Positions 41,432-52,898 of a stretch of 64,000 nucleotides of DNA are shown here, piece after piece. Source of the DNA: Amanita rubescens (Eukaryota > Basidiomycota > Agaricomycetes > Agaricales > Amanitaceae). The stretch lies in contig WION01000026.1 of the NCBI GenBank assembly GCA_015039365.1, positions 1-64,000 of the forward strand, read 5' to 3'. Both the position numbers and the translations under genes were made by a program. Positions within the stretch are counted from its first letter, which is position 1; each line of letters begins with the position of its first letter. Under the pieces are notes generated by a model that saw only the letters and a list, made by a program, of their open reading frames with translations, was not told the DNA's origin and did not search any database.

Positions 41432-42700
41432 TCAAACATTCGTACAACGTTCACTAGATTCCTGGATCCAATCCTGTGCCATTCCCGGTGAAACCCCCAC
41501 TATATCTAACTGCCTCCTAAACTCCCGCCTGATCTTGTCCCTTCCGTCGTCGTCATGGCGTGCCTCACCAAGTTCCCTGTCAAAGACCAAACGCAGCTTC
41601 GTCTTTTCCCAGTTCTCCCAGCGCTCCACCCTGAATGCGTCCGTATCGCCTGGGGCAAGTGGCTCGATCTCTTCTGTAATCTCTGGACCAAGCAGGAACT
41701 GTGGGTACGGGTCCTCCCAGTGGGGTCGAGTACCGACACACTCCCAGTCGATGATTCCCGTAATCTGGTATGTTGCCGGGTCGACGAGAATATTGCGAAG
41801 AGAAAGGTCGTGATGTTGCAATGCGAAATTACGGGGCTGAGATGGGAAGAGTACAGAGAGAACTGGTTGGAGCTTGTTCAACACCTGTATAATGTCTTCC
41901 GCATCCTCGGCGAGATCCTCGTCAAAGTCGCTATATAGACGAGAATCTGGCGATAGTAGTAGCTTCATGTCTTCCAGCTCCGAAGCAGCTAGTGAAGCGA
42001 TATACTCTGCATCGTTGGAGTACGGTCCGAGATCCCTAGGTACACGCAGTTTGCGCCCCCCGGCAAACATGTAGGGTGTGACGAGAGGACCGAGGACATA
42101 TTTCTCATCCTCCGTGCATAACACACGAACCGCGGCGTTGAATGTATTGATCTCTTCACGGAAATAGAGATTTCCAATCCCAGTGAAGCACCGTAGATCT
42201 CGAAGTTGGCGCACATAGCCCACGACGGACCTCGTCACCTTACTCTTAGTTTCCAGGTCAATGTCACTCCAAGCATCTGCCAGAGCAACCCCTGGGACCT
42301 TTTCCATCAGGGTCCACTCGCAGCCAACCTCATTATCTGAGGTAGAGCTGTGGGCAATGATACGTGGTACTGGAATGGACGTATGTTCCTGTAGGTAGGA
42401 ATGGGTCGCGACCTCACCTGCGGTCTTGAAAAAAGGCTCCACAGGCGCGGTTGCGCGGAATATGTACTGAGGGGAGACGAGAGTGCTACCGTTATTGGAA
42501 ACGGTGATAGCGAACAATTTGTTGAAGGCACCTTCTGCGAAGAAGGTTGCAGAAATGTGATCACTCGCAGAGAGCCGGAGGTGCTTCCTGGCGACTGATT
42601 CGATCGCGGTAACATCAGGAGGCGAGAGCCAGCGCGGAATGGGACCCCAGATGCCAGATTCCCAGATAAATCGGGGCTGGGACATGTAATGAGGTATCAT
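41432..42700 (-). CDS. APH-family phosphotransferase-like protein
   Basis: A single uninterrupted frame of 422 codons. It starts MIPHYMSQPRFIWESGI; a second ATG five codons later is equally possible. The fold is that of aminoglycoside/choline-kinase-like proteins. The nucleotide-lobe stretch TFFAEGAFNKLFAITVSNNG comes first. EWTLMEKVPGVALADAW is the hinge. FALQHHDLSLRNILVDP carries the catalytic HxDxxxxN loop, and ITGIIDWECVGT provides the Mg-binding Asp. All key residues are present, so it is probably active on a small molecule; fungal members of this family rarely act on antibiotics. It starts 170 bp from the Crinkler gene at 42870, divergently. Confidence 0.8.
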   Translation of the reverse strand: MIPHYMSQPRFIWESGIWGPIPRWLSPPDVTAIESVARKHLRLSASDHISATFFAEGAFNKLFAITVSNNGSTLVSPQYIFRATAPVEPFFKTAGEVATHSYLQEHTSIPVPRIIAHSSTSDNEVGCEWTLMEKVPGVALADAWSDIDLETKSKVTRSVVGYVRQLRDLRCFTGIGNLYFREEINTFNAAVRVLCTEDEKYVLGPLVTPYMFAGGRKLRVPRDLGPYSNDAEYIASLAASELEDMKLLLSPDSRLYSDFDEDLAEDAEDIIQVLNKLQPVLSVLFPSQPRNFALQHHDLSLRNILVDPATYQITGIIDWECVGTRPHWEDPYPQFLLGPEITEEIEPLAPGDTDAFRVERWENWEKTKLRLVFDRELGEARHDDDGRDKIRREFRRQLDIVGVSPGMAQDWIQESSERCTNV

Positions 42701-42869
42701 CTAGAGCTGATACTCACCGTCTGTGGGCGTGGAAGATATTGAAGAGACCCGCTGGACCCAGAGCCGGTGTCGAGAAAACGGGTCCGGCACATGTCGATTC
42801 AATCTCCGCCCACGACTCGCACTCTATTGCGATGAGTGGGACTCTAGCCTTCCACTGGTCTTACCCACT

Positions 42870-44112
42870 ATGTCTCCACAAGAATCTCGAACTCTCTGGT
42901 GTTTCCTGGAAGGCGATCGAATACCATACGAAATCTACGACATTCCGATTGTTGAAAACGTCGATCGACTGAAGGCATTGATACATGAGCGGGCAATCAA
43001 AATTCTCTATGACACAGACGCTCGCCATCTGAGGCTTTTGAAGGTCATTTCCTTAATTCCAAGGGCGTGCGCCTTCTGACTTTCTCTTTAAGATCAATGA
43101 GATGGTTCCTATCGATCCAGATCATAGTCTCGCGCAGCGAGTAGCGGACCTGGGTAACATCGACGCGTGTTCTAGACCGTTGAGTTCTGGAGAACAAATG
43201 GGGGAGCTATTTCCCGAACCGCCTTCCCGAAAGCATCTCCAAATTGTGGTTCAATGGCCTGGGATTGTATCGTCTAGTTCGATTAGTGAGTACTGCTGGC
43301 TCATTCAAGTTGTTCATGTATGCGCAGAACTGACAATATTGTTGAACCCACGAAGATCTACCCAGTTAATGCCATGTTTTTTCTGCACTTATCCGTATCT
43401 TAGGAGTTTCTCGTAGCGATACAGTCTCGGCGTTATATCGAAAGTTAAATGAATATCAGTTCACCCAGGTAATTGCACAATATTAGATAGCAGCTCGAAT
43501 CTGTTCTGAATCACCGCCAGGTTCGCGGTACTCCTGGTACCGGAAAGTCCTCGCTTTGCCGGCTACTAGCCCATCATATTCATATGTGTGAGCCGGAAAC
43601 CGGTATAATTAACATTTACCGGGAAGGAAGCTGACATCAACGAGTGGAAAATACCGCTTAAAAGTCGAAACTGGGATGAGAAGAAGCCAGCGGTGTTTAT
43701 TTTCGATGAGGCGCAAGTAAGTTACGTCGATATAGACCTCTGGGACCACTTCTTCAAATGTATACATGAATATCCCCTTGTTCGTGCTATCCTTTTTGCA
43801 AGCTATGGCATTCCTACCACATACATCCCAATCCAAGATACTATAGCTATGGTTATTCCCGATCGCAAAAGGATCACATTACGTGCTATTCGGCATAACG
43901 ACGATCTTCCGGCTGCTGGACTCCTTTTCACTAGAATGGAGTTTAACGATCTGGTCTCTGTGATGTATCCGTCCTCCGAATACGTATTTGATATTTCTTT
44001 CTTCGATAACCTTTTCGATATTACGGAAGGACATGTGGGAGCGATTGTCGACTTTATGCGGATAATCCTCGCTGATAACGTGCGTTGCATTTCTTTCAGA
44101 CTCTGGTGGTGA
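42870..44112 (+). CDS. Crinkler-type protein with P-loop ATPase
   Basis: MSPQESRTLWCFLEGDRIPY opens the Crinkler header, with YDIPIVENVDRLKALIHERA. After an intron (GTCATTTCC...TTTAAG) it continues INEMVPIDPDHSLAQRVADL, LFPEPPSRKHLQIVVQWPG. Two small exons (SDTVSALYRKLNEYQFTQ) lead to VRGTPGTGKSSLCRLLAHHI, the Walker A. The Walker B is AVFIFDEAQVSYVDIDLWDH; then ILFASYG and FDITEGHVGAIVDFMRIILA. The domain order equals that of the gene at 38945, but this copy lacks the membrane segment. The distal part after about 44070 is unclear, and the annotated end (44112) may be an intron read-through. No lesion was seen before that, although exon junctions near 43600-43640 were not resolved. Confidence 0.6.
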
Positions 44113-44726
44113 TCTGACATCGTTTTCAAGTCTTATCGTGAAATCTTACACTTGGAATATGTTTTCGCGATGCGTTGGCCCAGAAGCGTTCCTTGGGAAA
44201 ATGGAACAATCGGAGTTGAGTTGTTCAAGTGGGTGAAGTTTTGTTTTTTGTGTGCCATCTGTTTAACGTCTCGTTCGAATCAGACATTCCCAAACTATAT
44301 CATGTCATGTTCAGTGACGATTATCAAACTGTGTATAATGTTTTCTGTCTTCATTATTATTATCACAATCAATGAACATTTCCTGATGCCGACTTCCGCA
44401 TTCACGTCCACAAATTCTACCTTCCATCATTCTATTTTCCTCCGCTCGGCAGCGAGATTCCGTATCCGCCGATGAAGACGTCGTTTGATGCAGTGCCAAA
44501 GTGGATGGTTAGTGTACGTCGGTGATGGACGTGCCATTCATTGTCAAAAGTGAAAGGTCGGCAAGAATGTCACAGAGGCCCTCGTAAATGTCGTCCGGGG
44601 TGCACCACGTGTGGTCTGTGGATGCCTCACCACGTATTTTGACATATTTGTACACATACGGTATTCACATGCTCGTTTTTGTGTGATTTATAGAAACCTG
44701 AGACGCGCCTCGGTCTTTCTCTCTTC
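44113..44726. other. Possible distal Crinkler exon, then OPI1 upstream region
   Basis: A reading near 44290-44500 (FSDDYQTVYNVFCLHYYYHN, then FPDADFRIHVHKFYLPSFYF) is interrupted by a stop and cannot be assigned. The last 200 bp probably hold the OPI1 promoter. Confidence 0.3.
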
Positions 44727-46709
44727 ATGCCAGTCCCTCCAGACGATAAAAAGCATTCCTCTCACCTCGCAACAGTCGATGAGAATGACGAAAGCGTACG
44801 CATCGCCGTCAGCGCTCTCGGCGACATGCGCAACGCTACTTGTGCGCACCGCTAATTATCCTTTTGCTTCTTCTTTAACCTAGCAACAGCCTCGCGTTCG
44901 ACTTCTTCCTCGCCCGTAGCTCGACGTCCGTCATCACCAATCGTTTTGTCTCCAAGTCTCGTTACAAGAGTGTCACACCTCCCACTTGTCAATTCCGTCC
45001 TGCGGACTTACGAACAAGGCAAAGCTTCGTCTCGCGTGGTCAAGGTAACGTCTGCCCGATATGCTCTAACTTAGCTTATCATTGATGATCTCGAACCTTA
45101 GTACGGCGCTGAGATGATGGAGTCGAGCGTTCGCACTATATCTCGGCCTGTTATTGATCGTCTACCCGTCAATGTCAATCAAATCGATGAATTTGCTTGT
45201 AGACAGCTGGATCGAGTGCGCACTGTTATCTCTTTTTTGTGACCCCGTTAATCGATATACTCTAGTTTGACAGATACCGTCGCGCGTCTTCTTGTGAAAC
45301 AAGCGATAGGCCACCATCTACCGAAATAGCAGATGAAACACGGAGGTCATCTGAATATGCGTCCCCTGATTCGCCCACGTCAACTCTTGCGCAAGTCGGT
45401 GAAGATCGAGCAGACGGAAAAGCAATTACGCACCAAAACGAACCACAATTGGAGAATTCGGAACGGCAGATTGCACAACGCAGTCGATGGCAAGCCGTTT
45501 TATTGGAAGCGGGAGGCCTAAGCGCAGCTTTTAGCGACGAAAACATGAGACGGTTAAAATATTGTTTACACTGCTTACAAGTGCGTCGATTGTCTTATCA
45601 CTTTGTGCTCCCATTGACTCTTTTTGTAGTACGCAACAGCGCAAATCGACGCGCAGATTCTGATTCTTCGCGATTTCATTGCGGGTCTACAACCATTACC
45701 TCATACTGCTTCGTCTTCGCGGCGCACGGACCCGCTTTTTGTGCGGTGCCCCGTGTCACAAGCACATATGCGAACGTTGACTGACGTTCGACGTGATTTG
45801 GTTCAGACTATTCGGCAGGTTGTCGATGTTGTGAGCAAGTATGCAGGGGGAGCGTTACCTGAGCCGGCGCGCACGCGAGTGCGCGGTTTCATATTGAAAC
45901 TTCCACAGAGATGGGCTAGTAAGGTTGGCGTCGGCGTGCCTGCTGTGACAGATGGTTCTGGAGCAGGAGATAGGGAAAGAGAATCTGTGACGACTGCAGC
46001 GTCTGGATCTGGTGCAGTGCGGAGGCCAAACAGGCGAGCGGCATATCGGGAGCGCGGGACGGGTTCAGATTCAAAAGTGTCCAGTCGGGGGCCTTCTCCC
46101 TCTTCGCCTAGATTGGCAAGAAACTCGCAGTCCAGCGATGGGTCTTCAGTGGAACCTGTTGTTTCTGCTGGAGCCGCCGTGTTGGCTGCGCAGAGAATCT
46201 TGACTTTGGCTACGGAGAGTTTGGATATGATGAGGGGTGTAACGGGGGTTATGAAAGATAGCTTGGATAGGGCTGATGCGTATGTGTTGGGTTTATCCCT
46301 GCTCAAAGCGTTTGGCGCTAACGGTGATGTTAGATGGGTTAACCGCCTACGTACGGTTGGAATTCAAAGGAATGAATCTACGGAAGAGACGGCGCCGCAG
46401 GAAGTGGGGGCTGAGCAACCTCACAAGTTTCGGCACCACCGGAGAAGCAGTTCGAGCTTCTCCAACGGAACTTGTGTAGAAGACGAACACTGGGGCGATT
46501 GTTCGTCTGGATTAGCATCCCCTGCGTTGTCTGGGACGTCGACTGCATATTCGTCGACCCCGGGTGGATATATGACGGCGGGAACCGGAGGACCGGGGAC
46601 GCAAAGTCCCAGCGTGCAGCCTCAGATTTTGCCCCTGGGCACAATGAATCTTGGAGAAGTGGACGAAAAGGAAGACTCGGAGGAAATGGAAGTGGATACA
46701 GATACATGA
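44727..46709 (+). CDS. OPI1: Opi1-family transcriptional repressor
   Basis: Starts MPVPPDDKKHSSHLATVDEN, with VRIAVSALGDMRNAT. The splice at T|GTGCGC...CTAG|CA keeps frame into VTRVSHLPLVNSVLRTYEQG and KASSRVVKYGAEMMESSVRT, then PVIDRLPVNVNQIDEFACRQ. Both blocks are signatures of Opi1, which represses phospholipid-synthesis genes and is held at the ER by phosphatidic acid. A middle exon holds SRWQAVLLEAGGLSAAFSDE and NMRRLKYCLHCLQ. After another intron comes YATAQIDAQILILRDFIAGL and a long C-terminal region (TLTDVRRDLVQTIRQVVDVV; ESLDMMRGVTGVMKDSLDRA). The tail is S/T-rich and ends acidic (EEMEVDTDT). The gene looks complete. It is convergent with MMS2. Confidence 0.85.
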
Positions 46710-46979
46710 TCTCTATCTATCTGGTGGATTTCGGGTTCGATCATGGGCGGTGCGGTCGCAGCCCCTGTTTGATATATGGATACATCTCACTCGTTTGGAC
46801 TTTGATACCCAGTGTATTATCTATGGCATCCACAACAATCATACTGTGCTCTGTACTTTACAATTTAGAAAATGGATCCTTCGGGGGGTTGCGGAAGCTT
46901 GCGATTGTTGAATGATGCCATTTCCCTGTTGAGTTGAGGTGTGTGTTAGGAACGAATCACGAACGGAACTGAGAAGGGC

Positions 46980-47442
46980 TTACTTTCTGATCTCCACGAG
47001 CAAGCTTTCAATACTGTTATTTCTTGTCCAGTTGGCAAGGACAGGCAACTTGTGTTGGTCGACCTTTCCGTTTGTCTGATTGACGAACGGCAAGTTGACG
47101 CGGGAGATGAATTGAACATCTGGAGGGACATCAGGGTATCTTTCTCCGCAAGTGATCTTTAAACTATAGATTCTGTTTTCATGTACAGTCTATCGCAAAA
47201 AGTCTTTGTTACGAGTCCAGACCAGTAGTAGTAGAGCGTACGTACGTGTCCTGGACCAATGATAGTCCCGTTCCAGTTACTCATCATGATATCGTCGCCA
47301 TCTTCGAGACCGTACGAGCAAGATCCGTCTCCGATTCCTTTTTCACCTTTTTCAAGTTCTTCTAAGAGACGAAAGTTTCTCGGGACTGTTCAAGAATATT
47401 AGATGAGGATTTATGATAAAATAACAACTCACTCTTCGCCAT
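46980..47442 (-). CDS. MMS2: Ubiquitin-conjugating enzyme variant Mms2
   Basis: The first exon encodes only MAK, followed by GTGAGTTGTT. The next exons give [40 protein letters not shown] and IIGPGH. The last reads [58 protein letters not shown], with the stop at 46980-46982. Where a true E2 has its active Cys (after the HPN-like strand), this protein has HKLPVLANW, as in Mms2/UEV1. The family pairs with Ubc13 to build Lys63-linked ubiquitin chains in error-free DNA damage bypass. Length (about 140 residues) is normal. Its start lies 102 bp from HSE1 on the other strand. Confidence 0.9.
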
Positions 47443-47544
47443 AATCGTGGTTGACGGCGGAGTTCAATGGTTGCGGATGCACAGCCACTGATACAGCACA
47501 GCCGCAGTTGAGGTCCCTTTTTCATTCTCTTTCTCTTGCGAATT
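47443..47544. promoter_or_regulatory. Shared divergent promoter of MMS2 and HSE1
   Basis: Only 102 bp separate the two start codons. No TATA box is obvious. Both transcripts must start within or beside this interval, so the genes are likely to be co-regulated; both handle ubiquitin. Confidence 0.6.
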
Positions 47545-50500
47545 ATGTTTGGTGGAGGATCTGTAAACCCATACGACGATATTGTCGGTAAGTTCAACTA
47601 GTATTACAAAGATGCTTATTTACTGACTCCAGGATAAGGTAAAACCACCGACGAGAATCTCACAAGTGAGAATTGGGAGCTTATCCTCAATCTATGCGAT
47701 AAAGTCTCGGATGAAGGTCAAGAAGGGTCAGTTTCGTCGTAATTCTTCTTGACTGTGTTACTGATCTGTTCTGCGCAACAGGGCCCGCAATGTTATTGCG
47801 GCGATATTGAAACGACTCGCTCATCGGAATCCGAACGTACAGTTGTACGCTCTTGCCTTGACCGAATCCCTTTCAAAGAATTGTGGTGTGGTGATGAATC
47901 GCGAGATCGCTTCGAGGGCGTTTACCCAGGGTTTGGAAAAGCTCATTACGGATCGAGTAAGTTCCGAGTCCTAGAGGAGGAAAAGCCCTCATTGGTCGTT
48001 CAGAACAGCCACGATAAAGTGAAAAAGAGGGCATTGGCGTTGATTGTAACTTGGACTGCGGAATTTGAGAATGATCCTACCTTGGGGATTATGGAAGAGT
48101 GTTTTAATAATCTCAAGGGAAAAGGTCAGGTCTTTGGAATGAACGCTAAAACTCTCTAACCCTCGAATAGGTCACAAGTTTGAAGTGCCTCAAGAACCGC
48201 TGCCACCTTCCGTTGATGACGAGATCAGGAGAAAGGAAGAGGAAGAGCTGCAACGTGTATTAGAGCTCTCTATGCAAGACAAGGGCGGGCGTGGCCAATG
48301 GAGTCAATACTCTCTTGCGGCATCATCCTCATCATCAGCGCCAAGCTCCCAACCTGCCCAATCATCGGCTTCCGCTATTACAGCTACTCGCCCCTCTTCC
48401 TCTTCCCACGTAACAAAGGCACCATCCAGAACGTCCTCCTTGGCGCATAAACAACAACCACCTACCTATCAAGGTGGCTATGCCCCTGCTAGATCCCCAT
48501 CTCCACCCGCAGCGGTGGCCCCCCAATCTTCTCCTCCTCCGCAGCAACAGCAACCGCAACCGCAGCATCGTCAATCGCTTTCTGTACACCAACATTCCTC
48601 TCCCTCCATTGCGTCCCATCAACAACAACAACCTGCTACACCCATCGTCACTTCTACTTCTCCAACCCCTTCTTTGACCGCCGTCTCTTCTTCTGCCTCT
48701 GCCTTGTATGGTACTGGTGTTGCCCCATCCGCAGCCATCGTAACCCGTGTGCGCGCCCTGCACACATTTGAACCAACCGAACCCGGAGAATTAGCTTTTG
48801 AAAAAGGGGACATTATCCGCGTCGTCGATCGCGGATACAAAGATTGGTGGAGAGGTCAGTTGAAAGGCCGAACTGGGATATTTCCCGTCAACTACGTGGT
48901 ACGTGTGTGTCCAGTCTTGGTCCAGCCTTAAGTCTCGGGGCTAATAATGTGGGACAGGAACCGATGCCTGAACCGACTGCGGTAGAGTTGGGTAAAGAAG
49001 CGGAGCAGGAAGCTTCGGTGTTTGCGCAGGCTGTAAACGTTGAAAAGTTGTTGAATATGTTGAGGTCGTTTGATTCTGCCAAGGATAATTTGGCTGATAA
49101 TGAGGAAATTCAAGTATGGAGTTTTTTTCTTCTTCCCAGAGAAGGGTGCTTAACATCTTTGACAGGAACTTTATCGCTCGTGTATGGCGTTGAGGCCCAA
49201 GATTGTCAAGTTGATTGACAAGTACAGTCAGAAACGCGGTGAGTCGAGTTTAAAGATTCGCAGTGTTCAATTGCTTAACAGTATACTACAGCTGACCTTG
49301 TGTCGATGAACGAAACGTTTATCAGAGCTCGGGCGATATTTGACCGAATGATGGAAGAAAGTTTGGCAAAGCACAGTGCTTGTATGCGTCTTTTTTTACA
49401 TCTCCTCCCGCACCACTAAACGTATAACATAGATTACGAACACACCTACCCCTATGGTGGCCCTGATCCCCGCGCCCGCGTAGGCTCTCCCATAGCATCA
49501 GGACCACAACAATACGGCTGGAACCCCTCGCTGTACGATCAATCCGGTTACGGCCCTTATCCTCCTCAAGGTCCACCTTACCCTGCTCAACACGAACCAC
49601 CTGCCCAATATACCTCTCCCATACAGAACCCTGGTTACCCCGCTCAACCTAACCCGCACGACGCGGCTGCATATGCCGCTTCTACCACTCCTGCGCCTGC
49701 GTCGACGCCTGGCGCTGCGTATAACGAACCTTCGACGTATGTTCGAACTCCTCAGGGTCAGGTCCAGGTACACGCGTATTCTCCTCCGGGAACGTATCAT
49801 GCCCCTGCTCAGATGGGCGCTGCTGGTGTACCTTACGGTGCAACTCCGTATCCTGCTCAGGCGGCTGCTCAACCTCAATCGCAGCCAGTTCCGGCTCAAG
49901 CTCAAGCTCAGGCCCAGGTTCATCCCCAGCCGCAGACACAGCCTCAGGTACAGCCGCAACCGCAACCGCAACCGCAGGCTCAAGCGTATCATCAGGAGTA
50001 TCAGACGCAAGAGTATCCGCCTCAGGGAGGACAAGTGCCTTCGCAAGGGTATCATGCGGAGTATCATGGTCATCCTCAGCAGCAGCAGCAGCAACCGGCG
50101 CAGGCTCAGGGAGCGCAAGTGCCGCAAGGGTATCATGCGTCTGAGTACCAGCAACAACAGCAACAACCAGCGCAGGTCCAAGGAGCGCAAGTGCCACAAG
50201 GGTATCATGCAGATTATCAGAGTCTTCCTCAGCAACAACAGCAACCGGCGCAGTCACCCGTTATCCAGACCCTCCAACCAACGATAATCTCTCAACAATC
50301 GGTTTCGCAACATCAACCTCAGGCACAGCCACAGCCTCAAGTCCGACATATGTCCACCGACTCGATCACGGCTGGTCAAGCCGAGGCTCAAGCTCAACAA
50401 CTGGCACAAGGACCAATGGAGACCCAAGATCAACCCCAGGCTCAGCAATCTCAAGCCGCTCAAGGATCTCAGAGCGAAACGTCCGGTCAACAAGCACAAA

Positions 50501-51225
50501 TGCAAGCTGCTGGCCCGCCATATGTGTTTGACCCGCAAACGACGTACTCTGATCCGAACGTCCAAGCTTGGGCACATTACTATGCGCAGGGAGGGAAAGA
50601 CACCGCCGGAGCTGTATACTTTTTCTCAGTTCCGGGTGTCACCGATGGCGCGCCGCAACCTCAGCCTCAGCCAGCGCAAGCACAATCTCAACATTACCAA
50701 AGCCAAAGTCAATACCAACAACACCAATCCAACGCTGGTTCCTCCGCTTCCATCGGCTCTAACGGTGCTCAGGGTGATATCAGCACTTCGAGCAGTCCCG
50801 AACAATCCTTCCAATTACACGCATCAGAACAACAGCAACAAGCTGCGGCTGGCACCAATTATGCCTACTCGGCCGGTGCACAGCCTCTAAGCAAGGCATC
50901 TTATTCGTCTTTGACGAGCGTCACCGCACTGCCCGCGGCTACTGCAGGTACTACCGCGGGACAGATTCAGAATCAAGGTTCTGCAGCTACTCATACCCCT
51001 TCTTGGGTGATCCCAAAGAAGAACGCGGGTTCGGGTTTGAGCACGGCGACGAGTCAGCCAGGGTCGCCAACTTTGCAAGCTACTGCGCCGGCGGTTGGAA
51101 TTGGAGGAGGGTATGGAGCGCCAGATCCTGCTGCTGGCGGCGGCGGTGGTGGTGGTCAACCGTACTATTCGCTGCCTAATCAGTTTGCGACTTTGAGTGT
51201 TGCTGATCAGCAACAGCATCATTAA
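47545..51225 (+). CDS. HSE1: ESCRT-0 subunit HSE1 (STAM-like)
   Basis: MFGGGSVNPYDDIV precedes a VHS domain (KTTDENLTSENWELILNLCD; NVQLYALALTESLSKNCGVV; HDKVKKRALALIVTWTAEFE). A ubiquitin-interacting motif follows (EEEELQRVLELSMQD). An S/P/Q linker leads to the SH3 domain (RVRALHTFEPTEPGELAFEK; WWRGQLKGRTGIFPVNYVE). A GAT-like helical core comes next (NVEKLLNMLRSFDSAKDNLA; ELYRSCMALRPKIVKLIDKY; FIRARAIFDRMMEESLAKHS). A very long P/Q/Y-rich tail of about 580 residues ends at 51225. HSE1 pairs with VPS27 on endosomes and sorts ubiquitinated membrane proteins into multivesicular bodies. The Q/P tail is longer than usual and has HAEYHGHPQQQQ-like repeats. Introns are short, for example after GDDIVG and after NYV. 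The long minus-strand frames over this tail are shadows. Confidence 0.92.
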
Positions 51226-52269
51226 CGGACTTTTTCCCTGTGTAAAAATCGCATGTGACATATATATATATATATTACGCTTCCTGTAGCACTAGATATC
51301 CCTCTTTTTTTATGAATCCGAATGAATACTGGTCCCCATCGATCAAGATATTGAACAAAGGATAGTCCGCTTCTTTCATCTCTTCCCAGCTTTTGGGAGC
51401 AGACGATATATATATATATCGAGAGAGAAGGCATATCGGGATGGATCGCCATCGATGTCCTTCGCCTCTTGTCACTGTTCTATACATTGAAGAGATGAAG
51501 GGGTTGAAGGCACGAAAGGCAGGCTTGTTGTCAAAATGCCAAACAGCGTATAGAGACTAGAGTCGGGTCAAGCTCGAGTGGGCGAGTTACATCCCGAAAG
51601 GGCAAAGCGCAGCCTCCCACCCTACAGGCTGCAGGCCGGTGAAGCTAGAATCACAGGTGTAAAGAAATGACCATGCCCCGGAACTGAGCAGTGACGGCAA
51701 CAGCCTGAGGGGCATTTTGGTTCTCAAACAATAGTATCCGGATGCCGGGAGAGCTTGGCAGTCATAATATCATGTGGGCTAACCGGGATACAAATTCAAT
51801 GTCAAGCGAACAAAGGGTATAGTACTTCATAACCGTTTCTTCGGCATGCTATGAAAATCAAAGTAATGGTTGGGACAAATACAAAGACTTACCGATCGTG
51901 ACACCTCTGCCGACAGCCAGGTTATGCCCGCAGCAGGTGCTGAGCCTCAAGCCATATCCTCTGCCAGCGGCTAGGCTATGCTACCATTACTAGGCGTCGA
52001 GCATGCTACCTCCATCTGAATTCATCACTATTGACCCTATATTAGATAGTTTCCTAGAGAAGTATGGCGAAATTCCATACCAGGAGTAGGATACTTAAAT
52101 GTAGTGACGACGCGTTTCGAGTCTTTCCGAAGTAAACTTGAATCCAAGAGTTGGCGCAGCCTTTTTCCCCTGTGCCAGTGCGACCCACAACCTCCGGGGT
52201 TTACCCGACTTCGTGGCCAAGGCAAAGGAGGTGTGGGGGCGTGTGGGCAGTGTGAGCGAATCAGCTGTG
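51226..52269. other. HSE1 3' region and spacer
   Basis: Two AT dinucleotide tracts lie near 51261-51275 and 51407-51418. Part of 51440-51480 (GATCGCCATCGATGTCCTTC) is repeated near 56218. No gene is supported. Confidence 0.4.
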
Positions 52270-52898
52270 GATGTGTGTGGTGGTTTTACGCAAGGCCTCT
52301 CGCCAGTGTGGCATCTGCCTACGGTGGGGCCACACCGCCCATGTTTGCTCGTTGCGCCTCGCTTGGTGCGCTCTCTGCGCCAACCCGCATAGTTCGGCCG
52401 TTCATTCGCAAGCTGTCCGCCAGGACCCTTCCTCCGACCGTGTTAAGTGTGTCAACTGCCTTGGGCCCCATCCCGCCATCTCCCGGGATTGCCCCTTTTT
52501 CGTCTCTAGATTTGATGAACAAGCGCTTGCTCGCCTGCAAGCTGATCGCCTCAAACGGGTCCGCCAGGCTCGCTCTAGGCGCACAGAAAAGAAAGTCAAC
52601 GCGAAATTCGCCGCCCGTTACGACGACCTGGATTAGCCCGGGTCCCTCATCCTTTCAAGGCCCAACGCTCCTCCCTCTTTTGTATGGTTGGACCAAGCGA
52701 TCACTATGTGCGGTTGCCCTATGCGCCGACGTCGAGTTTAGTTTGAGTTTTTACTTACGGGTTCTTTTCCTTACCACTTCCATGAACGGAAGGTTTTTTC
52801 CCAGAGCATCTGTGTAGTGTACTTGGCAATACACGCTGTCCTTCCCCGCAAGGGGCGGGATATCTTCAAAAAAAAAAAAAAAAAAGATGTGTGTGGTG
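52270..52898 (+). mobile_element. LINE fragment with poly(A) and 13-bp target duplication
   Basis: GATGTGTGTGGTG occurs at 52270-52282 and again at 52886-52898. Between them lies a piece ending in 18 adenines (52868-52885). It encodes RQCGICLRWGHTAHVC and KCVNCLGPHPAISRDCPFF, two CCHC-like zinc knuckles of a LINE ORF1 gag-like protein, with a stop after KFAARYDDLD. No reverse transcriptase follows; the sequence goes from ORF1 to the tail within 230 bp. It is 5'-truncated and internally deleted, or a non-autonomous derivative mobilised in trans. The clean duplication and intact tail indicate a fairly recent insertion. Confidence 0.8.

Noticed and set aside
49498..50257. Long minus-strand frames rich in Leu/Arg or Ala/Glu/Pro
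   Set aside because: They are antisense shadows of the Q/P-rich tail of HSE1, which has a clear domain context on the plus strand.
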